Source of the DNA: Rapana venosa
Taxonomy: Eukaryota > Mollusca > Gastropoda > Neogastropoda > Muricidae
Assembly (NCBI GenBank): GCA_028751875.1
Contig: CM054155.1
Location: forward strand, 52,233,411 to 52,297,410
DNA: 64,000 nucleotides
Reading direction: 5' to 3'
Below the pieces are notes generated by a model. That model did not search any database and was not told the DNA's origin. It was given only the letters and a program-made list of their open reading frames with translations. Of this stretch, positions 31,791 to 42,489 are shown in pieces. Both the position numbers and the translations under genes were made by a program. The first letter of the stretch is position 1. Every line of letters begins with the position of its first letter.

Positions 31791-32424
31791 AGATTTTTGT
31801 GCTTTCTTTTTTTTTTTTAAAAAAAAAATGGAACCGTTTTTACTGCTTGTAATCCCCAAGTGAGTTTCAATAATTTTCAACACTGTGTTAGTTCAAATTA
31901 AGCAGGTATTTTTTGGGTGAATTAGATTTTTTTTTTTTTTGAATCGTAAACTGACTGGGGAAATTTCAATGTGGGCCTAAAAGTTTTATTTCCCAGACAT
32001 ATCTGTAGGTAGAGACGATTTTTCAGATTTTCCATTTTTTGGGGCTGTAGTTAGTCAATCTTTGAAAAAAAAGTGCCGAGAAAGGAACTAATTGCAATAG
32101 TAATGTTTTTATGATATTGGATAGGAAAGTACCTAATTTTTAAACATACCCAAAAAGTAGGACGTTAAGTGTCGGAAGATCTTTTTTTTAAAGATATGAC
32201 GTCATAAAATTTCGATTTTAAAAATTTTTAAACAGAATGTATATGGTCTTGTGAATATCTTTTGAAAGCTTTCAAGACTGATTACGAATTTAAAAATAGA
32301 ATCCCCCATTTGGGAGTAATAGAAAGAAAAAATTAATGAAATATGCCGCATATTTTCCCAATTTAGATTTAAAACCCCCCTTTTAGCATGCAAATCAAGT
32401 TTTTCTCGGGATTTTTACCCCCAA

Positions 32425-32725
32425 GGGGAGATGCCAGGGCCCTTCAGTAAAATAGTCCCCACTTTCTGGAAATTCTGTGATAGAATTTCCTTTTTTTTAT
32501 CTCCTCTTTTTTTTCTGCCTTGTTCCTTTTGCTTGTCCCCTCCTTCTTGAATTTTCTGCCTTTTGGTATTCTGCTGCCTTTTTTTCCCAGAAAGATTAAA
32601 AAAGAAACGTTTTCTTTTTTGCCGCTTTGATGCGTTGGCCCTGACTTGTAAGGGTGCTTAAGAGTAGGTGACGCATTTTTACTATAAAAACAGACAACAA
32701 TGGTTGTCCCTGAGCTTGGAAGAAA
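32425..32725 (+). repeat. interspersed repeat family D, copy 3 (degraded)
   Basis: GGAAATTCTGTGATAGAATT, CCAGAAAGATTAAAA, GCGTTGGCCCTGACTTGTA and ACAGACAAC keep the family order seen at 505-815, with many homopolymer changes. Confidence 0.7.
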
Positions 32726-33117
32726 AAAGAAATGCATTTTACCGGATTAAACCCAAAGTTTCGCCCATGAAAATTTCCCCATGGCAGAGCAAAGTGGTGT
32801 CTCTCCTTGAAGGTAGAACTTCACAAGGAGTATAAGATAAAAAAGTGCGGGTTTAGAGGAAACGCTCGGTTGTTCAAATAAAGTGGCAAGCACTCAGCCC
32901 AGCATAATCAGAACATAGAAGCTCGTTACCCAGCGCACTCTTGGGAAAAAAAAAATAAAAAGTAACACAGCGGAATCGATCAAGATCAGGAAACCCCTAG
33001 TTCTCTCATTCCCTAAAGATGGGGCATTGGGGACAGTCAAGTCTTTGCTTTGCCTAATGCCATTTAAAAGGACCCCTTCTTTTTCTGCGTCCTTTGAATA
33101 TAAGAAAAAGGGAAAGA

Positions 33118-33207
33118 AGAAGAAGAAGAAGGAAGAAGAAGAAGAAGAAGATATGGAATTTATGTAGCACTGAATCTTGTAAAACAAAAAAATCAAAGCG
33201 CTCGCGG
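33118..33207 (-). mobile_element. (GAA)n and shared SINE/L2 tail, minus
   Basis: GAAGAAGAAG run, then TATGGAATTTATGTAGCACT and AATCAAAGCGCTCG, the complement of the common tail. The body that follows is not recognisable. Confidence 0.65.
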
Positions 33208-33254
33208 GGATTTTTTATATCGGAGCGGAGGGGATCAGTTTCCCCCTGAGACAA

Positions 33255-34015
33255 AGTGCGTGTGGAGAATGCCAGCCCCCAAAGTGCAGTGTGGAGAATA
33301 CCCAGCTCCAAAAGTGCAGTGTGGAGAATACCCAGCCCCTATAAGTGCAGTGTGGAGAATACCCCAGTCCTATAAGTGCAGTGTGGGAATAGCCAGCTCC
33401 TATAAGTGCAGTGGGGAGATAGCCGCCTATAGTGCAGTGTGGAGAATAGCCAGCTCCTATAAGTGCAGGTGGGAATAACCGCTCCTATAAGTGCAGTGTG
33501 GGAAAAAAACCAGCCCCTTTAAAGTGCAGTGTGGAGAAAACCAGTCCAAAATTTGCAGTTGAAGAATAACCTGTCCTTTATGCAGTGTGGAGAATAACCA
33601 GCTCCATTAGTGCAGTGGAAAAAATAACCCAGCCCCTATTAGTCAGTGTGAAGAATAACTGCTCCTATTAGGCAGGTGAAGAATAACCAGCCCCTTTAAA
33701 AGTGCAGTGTAAAGAATAACCGCCCCTATAAGTGCAGTGTGGAGAATAACCAGTTATTAGTGCGGTGTGAGAATAACCAGCTCCTATTAGTCGGTGAAGA
33801 ATAACCTGCTCCTATAAGTGCGTGTGGAGAATAGGCACCCCCTATTAGTGCAGTGTGGGGGAATTTTGACGCTCCTATTAGTGCATGTGAAGAATGGCAG
33901 CTCTATTAGTGCAGTGTGAAGATAGGACTCCTTTAGTGCAGTGAGAGAATAGGAGGCCTATTAGGCAGGGGAAAGAAAAACCCAGTCCATTAGTGCGTGT
34001 GGAGAAAGGCAGCTC
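33255..34015. repeat. ~33-bp tandem array (AGTGCAGTGTGGAGAATA...)
   Basis: About 23 units of AGTGCAGTGTGGAGAATA plus a variable ACCAGCTCCTATA part. Units become irregular rightwards through single-base losses (for example AGTGCGTGTGG, TGCATGTGAAGAATGG). The drift may be real divergence or base-calling error. Confidence 0.85.
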
Positions 34016-37000
34016 ATATTTTGGGGCCATGTTTAATGTAGAGAAATGTAAGTTGCTCTGCCTGAATTTTTCCCTTGCACACGTTTCCCCTCATCCTGAC
34101 TATCCTAAAGGTGGGCACAGGGAGGCCAGGCTTTTTTTCCTCAAGAAGCCCAGTTCCCTGTTTTGATGTTACCAAAAATGTAATATTTGCTATGTAATGA
34201 AAAGTAGCGCAAAATTTTTCAAAATACCCAAACGGGAACTTTGTCTCTGGTGTAATGTTGTTATGATGTACAGCCTTCTTGTTTTGGACCCAGGGGTCCT
34301 GCCCCAATAATCCCCACCCCTGGAAAGGGTACCAGTTTTACCCGTTCCTGATTGTGATCTACATTGTCAGAACAAACTGGACCCAGTTTTGGGGTTCATC
34401 CCTACCAGGTCTGTTTCCTAGTCAGTAGCAGCACAATTTTCAAACGTGACCTTTGTATGAAGAAAAAACCCAAGCTTGTGGACACGTTCAAAAAGGTTTT
34501 TGGACCCAGTCTGTGGGGTTGGCAACCCAAGAGAAATCTGAGGGGGGGATGGTATTTTGGTCGGGGTTCCCGAAAGTGCCTGACCAAGAAAAGCAATTGT
34601 CAAGTCAGGTCTGTTTTCCTTCCCCAAACCAAAAGTTCTGAGAAACAGACCCAAAAAGAGAGGTAAATTAATAACCCCAAACTGTTTTGGGGGGGGGAAA
34701 TCTCAATTGTTTGGTTCTTGCTTCTGCAAAAAAGATACTCTGTTGTTGGTGTTGACTTTTCTGATATTTGATAGGAAGTTTTGTAAGTTTTGATCATTCT
34801 TTTTTTTTTCTTTCTCTGCTTTTTCCCTTTGTTGGTTTTTGCAAATTTTCCCCAGGATTTCTCGCATTTGACCTTTTGTAATGATTCTTTTTCCCCTGAG
34901 CAGGTAATAATTGCTTAAATCACCAAAGTGTTTTATTTTCTGCCAAGTGTTTTTTCCTGTGTATGGGGTGTCACTTGGGATACTATTTCATCTTTTTGAA
35001 AAGTCGATTGTGTTTTTTTTCATATTTTTCTCTTTGAAATAAGTCATGACGTCTAAAGCTTCACATGGGTGTCTATGGTCTCCCTGCAGTTGTGTGGTTT
35101 TTTGCTAAAGAACGGCGAATGCTAGAGGGTTAATTTTAGTTGGAATGGCACTGCATGTTGTGATACACACATCTGCAGCTGAAGGTCCGGGGACGCTTGG
35201 ATTTTTTGCACACTCTTTTCCCCTTTGTTCTCTGGTCCTGTTTTTTAACCTTTCTTGAATTGTGCGGGCAATTCCCATGTCGAATTTGATACACGGTGTT
35301 TCGTTTTTCCCGAAATCTTTAAAGGGATGCCCACAAAAGGGAAAAAAGAGGAATTTTTAAACTATTTTTCTTGGATAAAAGGCTGGTTTTTTACACATTA
35401 AATATTTTGCTCTTCCCTCTGTTTTACTTTGTCATCCTTCAAACAGCATGCTTTTTTTAGACCGCTATCCTTTTTCCATCGCTTACTTTCTCTTGGCTAT
35501 CAGTCAGCGTTTTCTACAAAAAAACTACAACATCCCCTTCAGCCTTTTCCCTGTGGCAAGGGGAAAAATGTGATCAGTTTTTGGGAAAAATTTTTGAAAA
35601 ATGGCAACAAAAATTTTTAAATCAGCACTTTTGTGGCAGGAGAAAAAACCACAAAAACATCAACCCCCCCCTTAGTTCAAGTTAAAAATGAAAACGTGAA
35701 AGCCTTTTTATTCAAAATTTTAAATACACCGTAGGGTAAATAGGACGGGGAGATTTTGGATCCAATAATTTAGATCATCTGTAACACAGTCAGAGACGGG
35801 AACCTAAGAAAGAACAGAATGAAAATACCTATATTATTTTTTTATTCACACACCACACACACACACTTTTTGCAGGGAGCCCCAAGATTTATTTCCCAAA
35901 AAGCAGAGAGACACAGATTATTTCCCGCTTTACTGGATCAAAGATTATCAACAGAAAGGGGATATACCCCATGTGTATACACTCCCTTTAAAAATTTATG
36001 GGGGGATTTCTCCGTGCCTGTCTTCCGTGTTCTGTGGACAGATAAGGCCTTGGTATGTTTAAAAATTTTAAAAAAAAAAAAAACCCCCCCCAAGGACCCC
36101 GGGCTTATTTTGGAAAAAAGGGTTTTCCATACAAGAATCCTCCTTGTATTTTGTAGGAAATGGTCTGTGTGGACAGTTTTTTGATGTTTTGGTTTAATAC
36201 ACAAGTAGTAAAATACTCCTTAAAAAAAAGCAAGCAGGTATTTTGGTGTGTTAAATTTAAATTATTTTTTCCAAAAAGAATCAAGGCAAGGCATTTTTCC
36301 CCTGGCCCTTTGGGTCAAAAAGGGGGAGCCCTGGGAGGAGCCGCTTGGACAGGCCAGATGCAAAAATGTTGAGTCCTTTTTTTTTATTTTTTTTTGATTT
36401 TTGGGAATTCCCCCACTTTTTTATTTTTTTTTTTTTTTAGTGAATTTTTTTTTAAAGTTGCAAAGTTTGAAAAAATTTCAAAAATTTTGGGGAAAACAAA
36501 TTGCTAGCCTAAGGTAGCCCGTGCCCTTGTCCGGGCTTTCGGGTTGGGGCGGGTGTGGGTAGATTTGGGTTTTTTCATAAGCCCAAATTTTAATTTCCCT
36601 TTTTTTGCCCTATTTTCTTTAGGCCCCGCTTCTTTTTTGGATTTAGGGAGGTTTTTTTTTAAAGGAAGGGTTTTTTGGGCAGTTTAGTCAATTTCCCGGG
36701 GAATTTTTCCCCAGGGAAATCCCCACGCCCAACACACACCCCTGGCAAAAAAAACTGCCCAAAATTTTTTGGCAACCTGTTTGGGGAAGGGTAAAGAAAA
36801 AAAAAAAAAAAAGGAAGAAAAAAAAGGGGGGAAAAGGGGGGGGGGACGGAGTTTTGCAGGCGAAACTTGAGGCCAGCTAGCCTTTTGGGGAGCTGGCTCC
36901 CTAGCCCCGGCCTGGCCCACCACCTTTGCCCCAGAGGGGTAGAGAGAAAAAGTAGGGGAAGGGGGGCAGGAAGGGAGGGGGGGAGGGAGGGAAAGAGGGG

Positions 37001-37553
37001 GGGCCACCCCCCATGTTTGGGGAAAAGGGAAGAATTTTGAATCGGGGGGGACAAGAGGGGTTTTAAAAGAAAATTGGGAGTAAAACCTTTTAAATGGAAA
37101 AAAAAAAAAATTTAGAGAAAGTAGAAAAAATTAAACCCCCAAAACTAATTTAAAAAAAAAGAAAAGGCAAAGAAGAAAGAAAAAAAAAAAATAAAGGAAA
37201 AAAAAAGGGGGGTGGAAGGAAAAAAAAAATGGCCCAAAAAAAAAAAAAAGAAAAAAAGAAAAGGAAAAGAAAAAAAGAAGGGGGAGGAGAGGGGGAGGGG
37301 AAAGGGGAAGGGGAAGAAGGGAAAAAGGGGGGAAAGGGGGGGGATAAAAACAAATTTTTTATTGAGATTGTACCTATTTCTTTTTTTACCCCCCGCCTAG
37401 GGTCCTCTAATAAAACCCTTAAACTTTTCAAAACACCCCCCCAAAAAAACCCCAAAAAAAAACAAAAAAAAAAAATATTTTTACTAACAAAATATTTAAA
37501 GGGGAGAAGAAAAAAAAAAAAAAAGAGAAGGAAGGAGGGAGGACCGAAAAAAA

Positions 37554-37594
<41 letters not shown>

Positions 37595-39051
37595 AAAAAA
37601 AAAAATCAAGGGAAAAAAAAAAAAATGAAAAAAAAGAAAAAAAAAAAGAAAAAATGAAAAGAGCGAAGAAAAAGGAGATAAACCCCCCCAATCTTTATGA
37701 ATAAAAGGCCCGGGGCCCCAAAAAACATCCGCCAGAAACTGTTTTAAAAAATTTAAAAACCCCCAAACACAAAAAAAAAAAAAACATTTCTTTTCCCCTA
37801 TAAAAAAAAAAAAATAAAAAGAAAAAAAAGGTTTTTGGGGTTTTTAAAAGGGGAGTTTTTGACGGGGGGAAAAAAGCCTTTAAGGGGGACCAAAAAAAAA
37901 GGGAAAAAAACCAGATTTTAAGGGCCCCCAAAAAAGGCCAAATATGGGCCCCCCCCCCCCCCCCCCCAAAAACCTGGTGAAAATAAGGGGGGGAGGGAAA
38001 AAAGGGGGGGGGAATTTCGCCATTAAATGGAAAATAAAAAAGCTACCCGGGGTTTTTTTGAAAGTGGGTTGCTTTTTCCAAATTTCCTAAAAAAAAACAC
38101 TTTACACATACCCTTTTTTAAAAGTTTGTTTGGGGGGTGTTTTTTTCAGGGAGGGGTTGGGGACAAAGGGGGGCCGGGGTTTAAGAGGAAGGGCAATCAA
38201 AAACAATTTGAAATAAAAAAATATAAAATAAAAAAAAAAAAATATATGATTGGGCCAAAAGCCAGTTTTTTTTTTTTTTTACCCCTTTTTAAGCCCCTGG
38301 AAGGGAAAAAAAAGGGAGGGAGAAAAAATTTTTAAAGGAAAAAGGAGGATTGGAAGCAAAGGGAAAAAAAACCGGGGGCCGCTTTTTGTGTTTTTTTTTT
38401 TTGTTTTTTTCAGGCACACCTTTATGTCCAAAAGTCCAGGGGGAAAAAGAGCCCCGGGGAATGTCCCGGAAAAGAAGCCACCAATTGTGGGCGGAAATGT
38501 TTTTGTTGTGGTTTGGGGGGGGGGGGGGGGAGGGAGGAAAAACCGAACCAGGGAAAAACCAAAGGTAACAGTGCTGGGTTGTTTTTTTTCTTTGCTTTTT
38601 TTTCCGAAAAAAAAAGTTTTTCCTTTTGTTATAAACGACTAAGGCATTCCCTTTTGTACAAAATTTTTTTTTATTAATTTAAATTTAATTTAAATTATTT
38701 TAAATAAAGATTTTCCCCTTAGGGGGTTATGTAGTGTTATTCCTTTCTCAAACCCAAAAGGGTTTTTTTCGGTTTGGAAAAGGTGTTTTTATACCCAAAT
38801 AAAGTTTTTTTCGGTTTGGCTTGATTGTAGATTGGTTGCTGTTGTCACAGATTGGGCCCAGCAGGAACAACACAGCATTGGACACAGGTAGGCCCTAATT
38901 AGGGTTAACAGTTTGTCTGTGTGGGTTGTTTTTCTTCTCATCTCCTTGCTGGATGGTGTTGTGTGTCACGGAGCTTCTGGTCTTGTCCTTGTGCGTGTTA
39001 CCTAATGCAGCTGACTTCAGAGCAACTCATTTTTTGTACAGAGTTCCTGTT

Positions 39052-39057
<6 letters not shown>

Positions 39058-39107
<50 letters not shown>
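39058..39107. repeat. (AT)n microsatellite
   Basis: About 24 perfect AT units. Flanks 38,820-39,057 and 39,108-39,390 look like ordinary unique sequence with no gene recognised. Confidence 0.95.
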
Positions 39108-39110
<3 letters not shown>

Positions 39111-39394
39111 ATTTCGTGTTTCCTTACGTCCACGTTTGTTCTTATGGTTGTTTATTTCCTTCTTCTCTACAGCTCCATGGTTCACAATTGTGCGATTTTG
39201 CATATTATGGGATGGTTTTGACTGACCCCTTACCTTTAACTGTGATTTAGGTAGCGGCATTCGGATGTCAAGGATAATGTCAACACGTGTGTGACGCGCT
39301 TTTGTGTGTTTTTTACTACAATGATTTTTTCACTGATTCAGACATGCACTTCTTCGTCCAGTGATCACACAGCTACTATTGGCTGACATAATTA

Positions 39395-39620
39395 TGAGCC
39401 TACGTTGCGCTACCATCAAGCTCCTGGCAAGTGAGGCCCAGCCAATCCAACTTCAGCTGGGAGAGAACTGTTATCTGTTGTGTGTTACGGGGGGGGGGGG
39501 GGGGGGGGGGAGGCAGGAGAATGGACCAAGAAGCCAGAAAATGCCCAAGAAGGTGACAGGCAGAAAAATGACATGACAGAAGTTGTTTTTTTTCGTTCTG
39601 ACTTTTCCCCATCTCGAATC
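39395..39620 (-). repeat. interspersed repeat family D, copy 4 (inverted), with G22 run
   Basis: Reads as the complement of the 505-815 copy: CAAGCTCCTGGCAAGTGAGG, CTTCAGCTGGGAGAGAACTG, GACCAAGAAGCCAGAAAATG. A run of 22 G occupies 39,489-39,510. Confidence 0.7.
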
Positions 39621-39639
39621 AGCTTTTTCCTTAGTTTGG

Positions 39640-40462
39640 TACGACATAGAGTGCTTATTCCATTGTCCTCGAAATACAAGATTTTCCCTTCAGGTTATGG
39701 ATACGACATAAGTGCTTATTCCATTGTCCTCGAAATACAAGATTTTCCCTTCAGGTTATGGATACGACATGAGTGCTTATTCCATTGTCTCGAACACGTT
39801 TTTCCTCAGTTTGGATACGTCATGAGTGTTTCCATTGTCCTCGAAATACAAGATTTTCCCTTCAGGTTATGGATACGACATGAGTGCTTATTCCATTGTC
39901 CTCGAAACACAAGATTTTTCCTTCAGGTTATGGATACGACATGAGTGCTTATTCCATTATCCTCGAAATACAAGATTTTTCCTTCAGGTTATGGATACGA
40001 CATGAGTGCTTATTCCATTGTCCTCGAAATACAAGATTTTCCCTTCAGGTTAAGGATACGACATGAGTGCTTATTCCATTATCCTCGAAATACAAGATTT
40101 TTCCTTCAGGTTATGGATACGACATGAGTGCTTATTCCATTGTCCTCGAAATACAAGATTTTCCCTTCAGGTTAAGGATACGACATGAGTGCTTATTCCA
40201 TTATCCTCGAAATACAAGATTTTTCCTTCAGGTTAAGGATACGACATGAGTGCTTATTCCATTATCCTCGAAATATAAGATTTTCCCTTCAGGTTAAGGA
40301 TACGACATAAGTGCTTATTCCATTATCCTCGAAATACAAGATTTTTCCTTCAGGTTATGGATACGACATAAGTGCTTATTCCATTATCCTCGAAATACAA
40401 GATTTTCCCTTCAGATTATGGATACGACATTCGTGCTTATTCCATTATCCTCGAAATAAAAG
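39640..40462. repeat. 61-bp tandem satellite seeded by SINE-A tail
   Basis: About 13 copies of a 61-bp unit: GATACGACATGAGTGCTTAT, TCCATTATCCTCGAAATACA, AGATTTTTCCTTCAGGTTAT plus G. Alternating variants (GTCCTCG/ATCCTCG, TTATGG/TTAAGG, ACATAAG/ACATGAG) recur in blocks. The core GTGCTTATTCCATTATCCTC is the 3' end of SINE-A. Because 3 x 61 = 183, staggered 60-codon frames recur and are artefacts. Confidence 0.95.
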
Positions 40463-40501
40463 AATAAAATAAATAAAACAAACAACCACGCATACACACC
40501 G

Positions 40502-40505
40502 CATA

Positions 40506-40555
<50 letters not shown>

Positions 40556-40557
40556 AC
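40502..40557. repeat. (CA)n microsatellite
   Basis: CA run of about 25 units separating the satellite from the L2-like fragment. Confidence 0.95.
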
Positions 40558-40559
40558 AG

Positions 40560-41425
40560 GGAGGCCATTCCAGATCGATGGACCAGAAACAGAGGAGCGA
40601 CGGCCAACAGTGGACTGGCTGAATCTAGGTATGTGCAGCAGAGCAGAGCGGAGGGAAGGAGAAGGAGTGTACAGGTGAAGACATTCTCAGAGGTAGGAAG
40701 GGGCTGCTTTAGGGAGGCATTTGTAACAATGGGTACTGACCTGTGGCACAGGCAACCAGTGGAGAGATCGCAAGAGAGGAGTAATGTGCTCAGATTTTTT
40801 TCTTTCTGAGGACTAGTCGAGCTGCAGAGTTTTGTATACGTTAAAGGGAGTGGATAGATGAAGCTGGGAGACAGGCCAGAAGACAATTGCAATAGTCCAG
40901 TCGTGAGAGAATGAGGGACGTGACTAGTTTGGATGTTGCCTCAGTGGACAGGTACTTTCGAACTGCACTGATGCGCCGTAATTGATAGTAGAATGACTGA
41001 CAAGTTTGGGTGATGAACGTTTGCATGGAGAGTGTGTTGTCGATAATGACCCCTAGATATTTCACAGCAGTGGCTAGAGGGACAGACGTATTGCCGAATT
41101 CTATTGAAGCTGTTGTGATAGAAGAGAGTTTGTGTTTGGTCCCTACAAGCATGGCTTCGGTTTTATCTGCATTTGGCTGTAACTTGTTCTGTATCATCCA
41201 GTTTGGGATATCTCGAAGGCAGTAGGGCATAATTATATTTGTCAAGAGAGAAGGCAGATTTTCAGGGATATCACTGCTAAGAATCTGAGAGTCATCTGCA
41301 TAAAAGTGGGTGATTTGATGTTGATTTATTATGTGTAAAAGAGGAGCAGTATACTATAGAGTGTGAAAAGAACAGGGCCGAGGACTGATCCCTGTGGGAC
41401 TCCACATTCCAGTTTTGCAGGTGTA
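40560..41425 (-). pseudogene. L2-like LINE reverse transcriptase fragment
   Basis: On the minus strand from 41,425: CGVPQGSVLGPVLFTLY (RT motif B, about 41,375-41,400), HFYADDSQIL (catalytic YADD, about 41,290-41,320), then WMIQNKLQPNADKTEAMLVG, VKYLGVIID and LSRLDYCNCLL. After frameshifts comes IPRFSQSTVGRRS with GPSIWNGL, the typical L2-type C-terminus. Upstream RT and the endonuclease are absent, and the 3' end is cut by a CA repeat. Several frame changes make it non-functional. The order and motifs fit L2/CR1-group elements. Confidence 0.85.
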
Positions 41426-41427
41426 CA

Positions 41428-41439
41428 TTATACATATAC

Positions 41440-41479
<40 letters not shown>

Positions 41480-41505
41480 TATATATATATATATATATAT
41501 TGTGC
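41428..41505. repeat. (AT)n microsatellite
   Basis: Interrupted AT run. A poly-C run of about 20 follows at 41,582-41,601. Confidence 0.9.
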
Positions 41506-41631
41506 GTTTGTGTGTGTGTTTATGAGTGTTTTGTTTTTATCATCTATTATCCCCCCTCCCACCCACCACATTCTTTCTTATCCCCCCCCCCCCCCCCCCC
41601 TCCGCTTTTTTTTTTATAGTTAAAAAAGACA

Positions 41632-42058
41632 TTTGCTTCCAGTCCATCAGATGAGACTGTCAACTTGTGTGGGAATGCACACAGAGCCTCTTTTGTACAC
41701 GTTAAAAACCCGTTCCGCCTTTCGGAAGAGTAAGCCATTCTGTGCCGTTTAGAACAGATGATATAGTTGGGAAAAAAAAAAGTATGGGCACCAGGTGGAA
41801 GCGCTACCTTTGGGGGGCAAAAAACGGGGTGGGTCCCGTGGCCGGGCCCAAAAGCCTTCGAGGAAATTTTAAAAACCCGGGCCCCCTTTGGGGCGAAACC
41901 ACGCAGAACTCTTGCGCCCGTTAAATCCTGCCCGCTTTTCAAAAGGGGGTAGGCCATTGTGTGCCGTGGGAACAGGCAATATTTAAAAAACCGTTTTCAC
42001 ACGGGGAGGGAGAAAAAAAAAAGCACATGAGTGCTTATTCCCAATTTCGATATAAAAA
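41632..42058 (+). mobile_element. two adjacent SINE-A copies (plus), degraded
   Basis: First copy 41,632-41,775 (CAGATGAGACTGTCAACTTG, CGTTAAAAACCCGTTCCGCC, AACAGATGATAT). Second copy about 41,860-42,058 (CGTTAAATCCTGCCCGCTTT, GGCCATTGTGTGCCGTGGG, GAGTGCTTATTCCCAATTTC). Extra G, A and C runs between landmarks suggest consensus errors. Confidence 0.7.
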
Positions 42059-42087
42059 AAAAAAATTTAATTTTAAAAAATATGTCA

Positions 42088-42175
42088 CGAGCGCTTTGTT
42101 TTGTTGCTTTACAAGATTCAGCGCTCTAAAAATTCCCTACTTATTATTTATTATTATTTTTATTATTATTAAAAA
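42088..42175 (+). repeat. shared SINE/L2 tail with ATT repeat
   Basis: GAGCGCTTTGTTTTGTTGC, CTTTACAAGATTCAGCGCTC, then TTATTATTTATTATT. Confidence 0.7.
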
Positions 42176-42489
42176 ACCACCAGCAAGGCGTTCGTGTCCT
42201 GGGGTTTGGTTCTTCCCCTACTGGGTTTGGCTAACATGGAAAGAGTGACAAACTTTGGTGCTTTTCCCGATTTTGTTTTTTTATTGTGGTTTTGGGTTTC
42301 TCAAACATTATTCAGTATCTTTTTTACGCTGATAAAGGGAACTCAGACCCTCCAAAAATTAAAATATATATATATTTTAAATTATATATTAATAAAATTT
42401 ATTATTTAAAATAAAAATTTGTGTGTGTGGGGGTGGTGTGTGTGTGTGTGGGGGAAGATTTATAAAGAAACAAAAGTGTAAGTAACCAC

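Larger units (their letters stand above)
31900..38800. other. homopolymer-inflated, probably poor-consensus sequence
   Basis: Runs of A, T, G or C of five or more are unusually dense and often replace mixed sequence. The family D copy at 32.4 kb shows mixed positions turned into T or A runs. The worst part is 36,300-38,650, including an A-dominated stretch at 37,150-37,680. Apart from the family D copy, the tail motif and the tandem array listed separately, I can identify nothing, and frames here should not be trusted. Confidence 0.65.

Noticed and set aside
37150..37690. Poly-Phe and poly-Lys frames
   Set aside because: A-rich low-complexity sequence, probably consensus error.
39884..40249. 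Series of overlapping 60-codon frames
   Set aside because: Arithmetic consequence of a 61-bp unit (3 x 61 = 183).
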